A stretch of DNA of 64,000 nucleotides. Origin: Armigeres subalbatus (lineage: Eukaryota; Arthropoda; Insecta; Diptera; Culicidae). Position numbers and translations under genes: made by a program. Below the pieces are notes generated by a model, which did no database searches, had not been told where the DNA came from, and saw only the letters and a program-made list of their open reading frames with translations. Below, one piece after another: positions 32,937 through 42,969 of this stretch. Numbering within the stretch: position 1 is the first letter of the stretch; every line of letters starts with the position of its first letter. The stretch lies in NCBI RefSeq assembly GCF_024139115.2, contig NC_085141.1, positions 225,542,307 through 225,606,306 on the forward strand. Reading direction: 5' to 3'.

Positions 32937-33063
32937 AATATCACGTGTATTCATTCATATGTATGTTGATTGTCATTTATATCAAGCAACCTTATGAATT
33001 TGTTTCAAAATAAACATGTTCCTTTAAAAAAATGTGTCCACTTTCTTTAATGAACAGTCCTTA

Positions 33064-33329
33064 TGAAGACGGGTGTGAAGGTGAAAACGGCGATTTTAAC
33101 GACCGTTCAAGGAGCGACTATTTCGAACGGTCAGGTCCAATAGGGAAATCCACGTACAATATACAAGTTGGAAAAAATTGATTCGGATAGGCGGCCTCCA
33201 CCGATGGGGTTTGATAAAATGCTTTGTTCTCGCTCATTTCATGTTGCTACCATATCGAGAATGTATACAGACATGATATGTAAGAGATTTTCTCATTCTC
33301 CTTTGGATTCAAACCCTGGTGTCTTCCAA
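33064..33329. other. Short spacer
   Basis: No feature seen. Confidence 0.4.
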
Positions 33330-33650
33330 ATATTTCAACAGTAAGCTAATGCGCTCCTTAGGAGGTATTCAGCTTAATGATCGATTGTCCTAAAAGTGAG
33401 GTGAACAATTTTTTTTTTCACTATACAACATACGATGTCTGTGTCTTCACAAAAGTTGTAGCAAAACTTCTTCTGAAAAACTTTGTAGAAAATGCCAAGT
33501 TCGTAATTTCATTACTTTTGGTGATATATTACTCTTTATGCCTACAAGTTTTAAACATTTCCATCATATAAGCATACATGCATATGGAGACGCATGGTGA
33601 ATTGTTTCATCAACTTATTGGGACCAAACTTTTTAAGCAGAAATTAAAGG
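33330..33650 (+). repeat. Dispersed repeat 'GGAGGTATTCAGC', copy B
   Basis: Shares several blocks with 28300-28530: GGAGGTATTCAGCTTAATGA at about 33360, GGAGACGCATGGTG at about 33586, and the tail CATCAACTTATTGGGACC with TTTTTAA. Confidence 0.6.
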
Positions 33651-33670
33651 TTTATAATATTCTGCATACT

Positions 33671-33963
33671 TCTTCTTCTTCTTATTGGCATTACATCCCC
33701 ACACTGGGACAGAGCCGCCTCACAGCTTAGTGTTCATTAAGCATTTCTACAGTTATTAACTGCGAGGTTTCTAAGCCAGGTTACCATTTTTGCATTCGTA
33801 TATCATGAGGCTACTACGATGATACTTTTATGCCCAGGGAAGTCGAGACAATTTCCAAACCGAAAATTGCCTAGACCGGAACCGGGAATCGAACCCAGCC
33901 ACCCTCAGCATGGTCTTGCTTTGTAGCCGTGCGTCTTACCGCACGGCTAAAAAGGGCCCCTAA
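33671..33963 (-). mobile_element. Feilai-like SINE, copy 2
   Basis: Inverse orientation to copy 1. The (GAA)n tail is at 33671-33683, box B is at 33895-33905 (GGAATCGAACC on plus) and box A at about 33940. A perfect 12-bp target duplication ATTCTGCATACT flanks it (33659-33670 and 33964-33975), so both ends are exact and the insertion is by target-primed reverse transcription. Confidence 0.9.
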
Positions 33964-33975
33964 ATTCTGCATACT

Positions 33976-34635
33976 AGTGAGAGTATATGTGCATAAAGTT
34001 ATGAGTTTTCAAAAGGGGTAAGTTCTGTTCTTTCTTAATCAACAGCTTTATTTATATCTGTGTGGCAGAATTATATTGAGTAGCTAAAACAAAAAGCTTC
34101 TTAGGAATTTGATCAACTGTTTTGCTACATACCTTACGATTGATTCGAAGATTTTCGAAAGAATAATCGTTTCACGAAATTTCATTGGCTGTTCTCATTT
34201 TGATATAGTTCTAAAATGCTTCTTTTGTCTTTTTGAAAATGTCTTTTTTGAAGCAGATCGAAGCTAGTCTAATAGAATAGAGGGAATGTTTATATCATTA
34301 AACAATTATGTTTCTGGACTTGGTACAATCAGAAGAATTTTCTAATGCATACAAATAAGGTGAAAGTTTAAGCGTGAGAAGCTATGAAAATCCAAAAAGA
34401 CATATTAGGCGTAACTGTCGATATTAGACCCTTAGATAAAGTGCTAAAGTTTGAAGCAAACGGAAATCACATTATACCATGAATGGAAATTTTATTTATA
34501 AAAAGGTAATATGAAAAAAGCATCAGTGATTAATGTCCCAAAATTGCAACCTTCTGAGAAGCCCAAATGTATACATTTGAGACACTCCCAATTCAATCGA
34601 ATTTTCATGTTTCGTTGGCCGAATGATCCAATTCA
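33976..34635. other. AT-rich spacer
   Basis: No feature supported. Confidence 0.4.
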
Positions 34636-34861
34636 TACACCCAACCAGCGGATGGCAGATTTTAATACAGTTCTGCATAAGAACCTTGCAGAAACTGTAT
34701 AATAATTGGGCATATACAAAATCTGTATTATTTCAATACAATAATTGTATTGAAATAATACAGATTTGTATTATTTTAATACAATATTTGTATAAAAAGC
34801 TTACAGAATTGTATATGCCCAGATTTTATACAATAATTGTCAGATTTGTTTTTTGGGTGTA
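34636..34861. mobile_element. MITE with TACACCCAA ends, copy 2
   Basis: The ends are TACACCCAACCAGCGGATGG and, reversed, TACACCCAAAAAACAAATCT. It has the same general build as 27027-27275 but with TGTATTATTTCAATACAA inverted words inside, so it is a diverged or separate subfamily. Confidence 0.7.
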
Positions 34862-35099
34862 GTCTTATCCTTCCATGGTCATTTGTATTTGTATTTGAAA
34901 CAATTCATCTGACAATTAGTCTTAATTAATAAAGACATATCTAGACACTACGTTCTTCTTTTGAATTGATTTGCAAAAATTACCTGGTTCATTAAACTAA
35001 AATGAATATTCCACAGCTGTGAATGCACGAATACATGCTGCAATCGGCTCGTTGTTCCCAAAAATTGTTCTGTGGAATCGTGGCTACAGCTGTGGCTCA
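34862..35099. other. Spacer
   Basis: No feature seen. Confidence 0.4.
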
Positions 35100-35960
35100 G
35101 TGAATAAGGTAATCGATCGTTGTAAAGTTAGACAATCTTCTTCCGTGCGCACCACAATATACATCTTCAAATCATCTACGTAAACTACCTTGAAACCTTC
35201 ATCCAGAACTAAAGCAAGGGTCCGAGATTGCTTCCTTGCAAGATACCAGACTTGCTCGAAAATACAGCAGATTCACAAACATTAACCTTCACCCGAAGTT
35301 CACGATCCGTTAGGTAAGATTCCAGCCAAGACAAGCTTATGCAATATAATTCCATGGTCAATTTTGTCGAAAGCTACCTTTAGGTCGGTGTAAATAATAT
35401 CAACTTGAGCTTTCTCTTCTATACTCGTTATGCACTTCGACGTAAAGCTCAGAAAGTTTTTTGCAACTAATCTCCCAGGCATGAAACCGTGTTGGTCAAT
35501 CGATACGTAATTTTTCTTTGCATCAAGAACAACTCCACAAACAATTTTGACAGAGCGGAAAGACTCGTAATTGCTCGATAGTTCGCGACATTGTTCTTAT
35601 CGCCACGCTTGAAATCCGGAGTAACGAACGATTGTTTCCAGATCCAAGAAAATTTTGCTTGCTGTACTATACATAATGGAACTATACTATACATAATTTA
35701 TTACTATACATAATGGAACTGCTTAAGCGTCAATATCACTAAAAATCACTGCTGCTGGCAAACCATCAGTACCAGGTGCAAAAGACCGTTTCAATTTTTT
35801 TGGCAGCAAATGTAACCATTTGTGGGCTGACGGCAAATATCCCAAGCTCTACGCAGTTCATTGGGACATCACGGACGGCATCTTCGATGTCACTCCTTGA
35901 GGCGGGATTAGTCGAGAATAAGGATTCAAAGTGATTGGCAAACAGCTGGCTTTATTTGAT
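35100..35960 (-). pseudogene. LINE reverse transcriptase fragment (Jockey-like)
   Basis: Minus strand, from about 35940: FANHFESLFSTNPASRSDIE, then (shifted) SFAPGTDGLPAAV, DFKRGDKNNVANYRAITSLS, MPGRLVAKNFLSFTSK, IIYTDLKVAFDKIDHGI (motif A), LQGSNLGPLL (motif B), and VVYVDDLKMYIVV (motif C, YVDD). Several frames are used, with gaps; the longest open pieces are 35300-35482 and 35467-35694. There is no endonuclease or tail, so it is an internal fragment of a dead copy. Confidence 0.8.
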
Positions 35961-37504
35961 TGAAGTAGTATTTTTTACTAAAATTTTGAGTTGTATGGTT
36001 TTTAATGAAAATGTGTCGGATTCGACTAAATTTTGAGTAGTTCATTTTTAGCGTGTGGTTGGTCGTAAATTGGTAGGGCATGAACTATAAGTAGCCTTTC
36101 GGAACGAACTTTGTGTGTTCGGAATTGAATGGTTATTGGTGTCGGCTATGATTATTTCTATACGCTAAAACACCCCACGGCGGCGATGAATGTGACTGTC
36201 ATTTTAAATTTTATACTGCGACCCATGCTTTTCACTACATTGACATTGAAATATTTTTACCCTGAGAAGCATTATGCATCCAAAATTACCGTTTAACTAT
36301 TCCTCTCAGAGTTAATTGCCATAAACTGGGATGAAATGCTTTTTAATTGAATTATTAAAACTTTTTTTTTCGTTCCATCGTATAGGTATCAGGTAACCTA
36401 GACCTGCATAGTTGAACAGAGCGCTCTTTTCGAAAGTGCTGCACAACTTTTCCACGCTAAATAAACCATAGTGGCAGTCTAAAATTTGTCAACACCAAAA
36501 ACCACTTCCCGTGGCAGGATACACCCAACTAAATGGCCATTGTGGGTGATAATGGTGCAGAGTTAATTATGTTGACAACAATGTAGGATGCACTTTGCTT
36601 CCCATAGTTTAAACGTTTCATGGCGTTGGTGTATTTTTGCACGATTATTAGGCAAGGTGAGAGGGCTTCAAAGGATTTGTTCCCCTTTTTGGTGTTCAAT
36701 TAATCTGCGTTGGTCTAACTAATCTGAAAATTACGTTTTCCAAAGCAAATATACAGTTCCCTTAAAGCACGTTAGCTATTAAATTGTGCTCGTATTTCCC
36801 CTTCATTCCTCACAGTATGTGATCCGGTGTTTTACAATAATGCAATAAATTCAATTCATCGATAAATATTTATTAGTCAATCAATTCAGCACTTGTCACG
36901 ATGAAGGAGACGAACAAAACAGCATTAGTCGCTTCCCAACCGGAGCGGCTAAACCGCCCCTCTTCCAACTGATGTAAAATCCCAGATGTTTGCATGGGTG
37001 AGAAGACCTTCTGTTGTCGGCGCTGCTTAAAGAACCATGAATTTTGTGTGTGGTTAACTTGAAAAAAGTGTACCTACTTCTTGGATACATATCATTCGGT
37101 ACATTTAACTGCATAATAACGGATTGGTATCATCCCAGAGGCAAGCGTAAACAAATGCCAACGGTTTCCAATTTCCTTAAGAAAACAACTGGCATTTGAC
37201 GATTGAAGAAGATTGATTCTTTATATAGGCCTATACATCCTCTTCATCATATCCATGCATTCTATGACAAATGAGAGTTTATTTTCCGAAAACAATTAAC
37301 CCTTATTGTTGAGTTAGAGTAGTCGATCCAAAAATATATATATTTTTGAAAAAAAAAAAACACTAGGTTCAAAACCGCAAGAAGTTTACTCATTGCAATA
37401 AGTTACTTTGACAATGAGCTATGTTATGGAACTGTGCCGTTTTCCATCTCACTGAACATATGTTCATCTAATCGCGCACCAAATAAATACAGCACGAATT
37501 TCGT
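35961..37504. other. AT-rich spacer, 1.5 kb
   Basis: No mobile element or gene I can support. A 72-residue minus frame (36896-37114) lies in a GC-richer patch with no motif. A poly-A run sits near 37351-37362. Confidence 0.4.
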
Positions 37505-39719
37505 CGTTTCTTTCGTTCTTGATAAAGCCTATGGAGAGTGCTTAACGCATAACGTGAAAATTGTTATCGGAAACGCAATCACTCCGCTACCAATGACAAT
37601 GTCATACGGCTAGTAAATTTCGCTGCTGCCAGAGGGATGGCCATCAGTAGCACCTACTTTGTACGAAAGAATATTCGAAAGCACACCTGGAGACACCCAA
37701 ATGGTGAAACTTGCAACCAGATAGACCATGTTCTGGTGGATGGGCGCCATTTCTCGGATGTTATCGATGTGTGGCCATTCAGAGGCCCGAACATTGACTC
37801 TGATCACATCCTCGTTGTCAGTGAAATTCGATCAAGGTTGTCAACCCAAGTAACCAAAAGATCCTTTAAAAGTACGTTTTTCTTTTATTCAGCTTGACTG
37901 AGCTGATTAAGCGAAAAACGTACACAACAACATTAGCGACAACATCAACGATCTATGGGAGTCGATCCATGGAGCGGTGAGCACAACATCACGAGAAGTG
38001 GTAGGCACTGCACAAAGGACGGGTTGGTTCGATGTGGAGTGTCAGACAGTGACAGACGAGAAGAACGTTGTCAGAAGCCGGATGCTAGTGACGGGTACCC
38101 GATCGAAAAGAGATCGGTATAAGGAAGCAAGAGCAGCCAAAAAACGAGCCCACCGTATGAAGACAAAATAGTATGGAGAGCAAGTGATTAGTGAAGCGCA
38201 GGAAAGAATGGAGCAGAATGATATGCGGAGATTTTATGAGACTGTCAATGGCGTGCGGAGAAAGACAGCACCATCTCACGTCATGTGCATCGACCAAGAA
38301 ATGAATTTGCTGACAGATAAAACCGAAGCAGCTGCCAAGTGGAAGCAACACTTCGAGATTTTGTGAAATAGTGGAAGTGACGGTTCATCGGTGCACAAAA
38401 TAAATACTAGCGACGAGAGGCAATCTGTGGAGTCGCCCACACTAGACGAGGTTAGAAAAGCTATTAAACAATAAGGCTGCGGGGAAGGGCCAACTCTCGG
38501 CAGAACTTCTTAAAGATGAGCAGGTTTACACTCACAAAAAACTCCGCATTATATTCATGAGTTTACACATGGATTTTTGCAATGGGGGTTGCCAAATGCA
38601 TTCCATATTTTTGACACATATATTTCATGCGCCCGCATGAATTACATGAGCGTTCATACATACTATCTATGTGGGTCATTGTATCCATGTGTGAATTTGT
38701 ATGCAATTTGGTATGTGCCGACACATGATATGCATATTTCAAAATACATGGATTTTTGCCATAAAGTATGTGTCGATTTTCCTGAGTGTATGGAATTCTG
38801 CTTTATATTATGTCGATAGACCTGCACCATATTATGTCGGAAAACGAGGAATTGCCTGCTAACTGGTTGAACGGCCTCATTTGCCCTCTCTTTAAGAAAG
38901 GCCACAGACTGGAGTGCGCCAATTACCGAGGAATAATCCTCCTTAATTCGCCGTACAAAATTTATCCCGTAGCTGTTCAATAGATTGAGACCGCTTGGAG
39001 AGTCCTTCGTCGGCGAATACCAGACAGGTTTCCATGAAAGCCAATCAACGACGGATCAAATGCTTACCCTGAGACAAATACTTGATAAATTCCGAGACTA
39101 CAACTCGTAGACACATCATCTGTTTATTTCAAGGCGGCGTTCGATTCAGCGAATTATGGCAAATTATGCTATATGCTAGAACATGGTTTTCCGGTGAAAC
39201 TGATTCGTGTAACGTTGAACGGATCGAAATCAAGTGTAAGGTTGCGTTGACATCAATTGTTACGTTAGATCGATTGAAGCAGGGTGATGCACTCTCGAAT
39301 CTACTGTTTAATATAGCGTTCGAGGGAGCAATTAGAAGAGCTGGTGTGCAAAGAAGTACATGGTCGCTGGCAACCAACGTGAGTGGTGGTGGTAGTGAAA
39401 TGGTGCTGGATCGTGAAGAAGTGGTAGAAGAATTTGTGTAACTTGGAACATTAGTGACATGCGATAATGATGTTACCCGCGAGTTGAAAAAGATCCGTAG
39501 TCTGCAAAAGAAGAAAAAATTCGCGTTGTTTACTACTCTGATTCTTACGATGGCTTTATACGGCCATGAAACATGGACGTTAAAGGAGGCTGATCGGAGA
39601 GCTTTCGGAGTGTTTGAGCGTAAGGTGCTGCGGACAATACTCGACGGTAAACGGGAGAGCGGTATCTGGAGGCGTCGCATGAACCACGAGTTGTACCAGG
39701 TGTATAAAGGGCTGAATAT
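37505..39719 (+). pseudogene. Endonuclease and RT remnants of LINE copy D
   Basis: Readable in pieces: VKIVIGN (damaged Asp-Asn box), NFAAARGMAISSTYFVRKNI, NQIDHVLVDGRHFSDVIDV and IDSDHILVVSEIRSRL (endonuclease end); TGWFDVECQTVTDEKN and RRFYETVNGVRRKTAPSH (linker); LPANWLNGLICPLFKKGHRL, ECANYRGIILLNSPYK (RT); KQGDALSNLLFNIAFEGAIR (motif B). Then MALYGHETWTLKEADRRAFG and RRRMNHELYQVYKG (C-terminal). Motif C is deleted. Stops and frameshifts are frequent. Confidence 0.8.
38527..38790. mobile_element. MITE with CACTCA ends inside LINE copy D
   Basis: The ends TACACTCACAAAAA and, reversed, TACACTCAGGAAAA are inverted repeats (TA may be the target duplication, 38527-38528 and 38789-38790). Both arms contain ACATGGATTTTTGC in inverse positions. 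It lies between two coding parts of the LINE. Confidence 0.8.
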
Positions 39720-40199
39720 TGTTAAGCGACTCTACGACACTACCCATAATTCCATTGCCCATAATGCCATTACCCCGAAGGCCACTACCCCGAACGCTAC
39801 AACCCCGAATGAGTCACTACCCCGAATGCCATTACCCCTAATGGGATACTACCCCGAATGAGCCAGTACCCCGAATTAGTCATTATTTGAAGTTAATACT
39901 CAATAAAAATTTATTCAAATTTCAAATGAATGAATAATAATTGGAACTGAAACTGTTTTAATGCAGTATGGAACTAAGTATTCTTACTCCGTAAGAACCC
40001 TTTCCACTTCGTATGGCACTCTTCAAGATTCCTGAATGGCAGGGGGAGATTATGCAGCACGTTTCCATGCACAATGCAGAGAGTGCATCAGCATGGCTAC
40101 TAGGGCAACAAGGTAGAAGTTGTTCCTTGGTCGCTGTAGTAAAAGCAACGGATTCTGGATGAAGCGTGGTCTAAATCTCAAAATCGACGAGGGGATGAA

Positions 40200-40495
40200 T
40201 GGGTGAGTAAGAGTGAGTGATTTAGTGAGTGAGTAAGAGTGAGTGTGTGAGTGAGCGAGTAAGAGTTAGTGAGTAAGCGAGTAAGAGTAAACGAGTAAGA
40301 GTGAGTGAGTAACAATGAGCGAGAAAGAGAGAGCGAATGATTGAAAGTAAAAGAATGAGTAAAAGTGGATTAGTGAGTAAGAGTGGTTAAGTAAGTAAAA
40401 GTGGGTGAATGAATGAGAGTGGGTGAATGAGTAATAATTAGTGAGACAGAGGAAGTGAGTGAGTGAGAGTTTGTGTATGAGAGTGAGAGAAAGGG
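40200..40495. repeat. GTGAGT-type simple repeat
   Basis: Degenerate tandem GTGAGTGAGTAAGA units inside the 2.1 kb transposon. The minus-strand frame across it (Ser/Leu/His/Thr-rich) is an artefact. Confidence 0.8.
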
Positions 40496-40559
40496 AGATC
40501 TTGTTCGTCTTCGGGAAGCTGCGTTGACTTAAAGAAGGCATCATCTCGTTTCCCTTTCT

Positions 40560-41520
40560 ATCGAGCAGACGTTCCTTTTAAAAAGGCAGTATTTCCTCTG
40601 TGTGCCTTATCGAAGTATAAGCACGTTCATTAAAAGGTGGTATCTCCTCTGTCTGCTTTATACCGGGCAAACCCGTCCATTTAAAGAAGTCATCATCTCC
40701 TCTGTCTGCCTTATACCGGGCAAACGCGTTCATTTAAACAAGGCATAATTTCCTCTGTGTGCCTTATACCGGCAAACCCATCCATTTAACGAAGGCATCA
40801 TCTCCTCTGTCTTCCTTATACCGGGCAAACGCGTCGATTGAAAGAAGGCATCATCTCCTCTGTCTGCCTTATACCGGGCAAACGCGTCCATTTATAGAAG
40901 GCATCATCTGCTCTGTCTGCCTTATACCGGACAAACGCGTTCATTTAAACAAGGAATAATTTCCTCTTTGTTCCTTTATACCGGGCAAACGCGTCCGTTT
41001 AAAGAAGGCATCATCTGTCTGCCTTATACCGGGCAAACGCGTTCATTTAAACAAGGCATAATTTCCACTGTGTGCCTTATACCGGCAAACTCGTCCATTT
41101 AAAGAAGGCATCATCTCCTCTGGCTGCCTTATACCGGGCAAACGCGTTCATTTAAACGAGGAATAATTTCCTCTGTATGACTTATACCGGGCTAACCCGT
41201 CCATTTAAAGAAGGCGTCATCTCCTCTGTCTGTTTTATACCAGGCAAACGCGTTCATTTAAACAATGCATTTTTTTCTCGGGCAAACCCGTCCATTTAAA
41301 GAAGGCATCACCTCCTCTGTCTGCCTTATACCGGGCAAACACGTCCATTTAAAGAAGTCATTATCTCCCCTTTTCGCCTTATACCGGGCAAACGCGTGTA
41401 TTAAAAAAAATCATATTTACCCTGTATGCCTTATACCGGGAAAACTCGTTTATTAAAACAAGGTATCATCTCCTCTGTTCGCCTTATACCGGGAAAACGC
41501 GTTCTGTTGGAAAAAATAAT
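40560..41520. repeat. 53-bp minisatellite, about 18 units
   Basis: The unit contains CCTTATACCGGGCAAACGCG, then TCCATTTAAAGAAGGCATCA, then TCTCCTCTGTCTG. Starts of the word TACCGGG at 40661, 40714, 40767, 40819, 40872 and 40925 give a period of 52-53. It lies wholly inside the 39728-41821 transposon. Confidence 0.9.
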
Positions 41521-41821
41521 CTCTTACTCCATTTCGTGGAATAGTACTTTTCCAGGTCATAATGACAGTTAAAGCTAATTAGAAGAAAAATCAAAACCGT
41601 TAGTTAAACTGGTTGGTTAAAAACTGTTGCGATTCATCGATATCTGTTGGTGTTAAACATAATAATAGAATACTATAGATTCTAAATGTTTTCGGGGTAA
41701 TGGATTTCGGGGTAGTGTCCCATTCAGGGTTATGAGTTTCGGGGCACTGTCCCATTCGGGGTAGTGGCCTTCGGGGTAATGGCATGCGGGGTACTGGGAT
41801 TCGGGGTACTGGGGTGGAGCC

Positions 41822-42100
41822 TGTTAAGCTTATACAACACGGCAGACTACGGTGAGCTGGACACGTTTCTCGTATGCTAGAAGAACGTCAAGTGAAGATA
41901 ATATTTAGTAGAGAAGCCGGAAGAGACCGTAGGTTTTGTGCAAAGTCGTGTACACAATTACTGTTTGCAGCTGAGAGCGCTTAACGTTCAGGCGACTGGA
42001 AACGATTGCCCCCTCCCTAAGATCGAGTCCAGTGGAGGATAATCCATTCGGCGTTGGTTCATCGAAGAGATGTAGCCCATCAAATAGTTACAGTGCCACT
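41822..42100 (+). pseudogene. C-terminus of LINE copy D
   Basis: Continues from the left part after the inserted transposon: VKLIQHGRLR, a stop, AGHVSRMLEERQVKIIFSRE, then RSGDWKRL and VQWRIIHSALVHRR, matching the usual GH(V)xRM...W...A C-terminal motif of RTE elements. Confidence 0.75.
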
Positions 42101-42109
42101 AGCGTTCTA

Positions 42110-42480
42110 TTTGAGGGAAATGTTTAAGTTTTTTTTAATTCCTTGAGATTTTTTTGGACTTCTTCTGGAAATTTCTTTAGTATAACTTTCGAAAACATCT
42201 TAAGGAATTGTTCCGGATATTCCTACGAAAATTCCTTTATATGTTCTTTCGAAAATTCCTTAAAGAATTTCTTTGGTAATTTCAATATGTTCCTTCATGA
42301 ATTTCTTTCTAAATTAATTCTGGAATTTTTAGAGGAAATTGATCCAGGCATTTCCTTGCAATTTTTTTCAGTTATTCCTTCAGAAATTCATTCGGATGTT
42401 CTTAGAAATTATGTTTAGCAACACATTCAGAAATTTTTCTAGGCATTTCTTCGCAAATTCGTTTAAAATGTGCATAGAGT
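42110..42480. repeat. Degenerate GAAATTCCTT repeat region
   Basis: Recurrent AAATTCCTT, TTTCTT and GGAAATT words. The third such region in the window. Confidence 0.55.
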
Positions 42481-42837
42481 GCTTTTGAAATTTGACGAAA
42501 TTTGATAGTGTATCCATTGTACTTGCCACACAAGAAACATACTCATGCAATGGCGGGCATAAAAAGCTTTCAAATAATAACTGAGAAAATGCTAATAGAA
42601 CACTAAGTTGAAGAGCAGGCCAAGCTCCATTTGGAATGTAAAGCCATTGAAGAAGAGGAAGAAAAAGAAGAAGAAGAAGAAACTTTCGAATTTTCTTCGG
42701 AAATCCTTTTTTGCCTTTCTCGTATACTAAGTATACGGTAAAGGCTATATGATCGCTCCAAAAACAAACTTTTTATAGAAAGCCCGGAGACCCATAGTGT
42801 TATATACCAATCGACTCAGTTCGACGAATTGAGGTGA

Positions 42838-42968
<131 letters not shown>

Positions 42969-42969
42969 A

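Larger units (their letters stand above)
30635..33061 (+). mobile_element. DD37E mariner with intact ends, interrupted
   Basis: Terminal inverted repeats start AGGACTGTTCATTAAAG at both ends (left continues TAAGTGGACAC, right AAAGTGGACAC), and TA flanks both (30633-30634, 33062-33063). The transposase is split by a nested 1.5 kb element (31075-32600). Removing that insert leaves about 0.9 kb, shorter than a complete mariner, so some transposase was lost too. Confidence 0.9.
39728..41821. mobile_element. 2094-bp transposon with 8-bp duplication and subterminal TACCCCGAA repeats
   Basis: TGTTAAGC occurs immediately on both sides (39720-39727 and 41822-41829). The outer ends GACTCTACGACACTACCC and, reversed, GGCTCCACCCCAGTACCC, match at most positions. 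Each end then carries about ten tandem units of the type CACTACCCCGAATG, inverted relative to each other (about 39740-39880 and 41690-41815). Inside are a GTGAGT simple repeat and a 53-bp minisatellite, with no transposase. The 8-bp duplication is consistent with a hAT-like non-autonomous element, but the ends alone cannot prove the superfamily. Confidence 0.85.
37505..42100 (+). mobile_element. RTE-like LINE copy D, split by two insertions
   Basis: A plus-strand copy of the same class as copy A. Coding remnants run from about 37505 to 39719 and resume at 41822-42100. A MITE (38527-38790) and a 2.1 kb transposon (39728-41821) interrupt it. Joining across the larger insertion restores a continuous match (NIVK then LIQHGRLR), so the insertion postdates the LINE. 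Confidence 0.85.

Noticed and set aside
36896..37114. 72-codon minus-strand frame
   Set aside because: No motif, no supporting context and no conserved partner elsewhere in the window.
40266..40544. Ser/Leu/Thr-rich 92-codon frame
   Set aside because: It is the complement of the GTGAGT simple repeat.
40560..41520. CRISPR-like array of repeats and spacers
   Set aside because: The 53-bp units are contiguous tandem repeats without unique spacers, inside a eukaryotic transposon.
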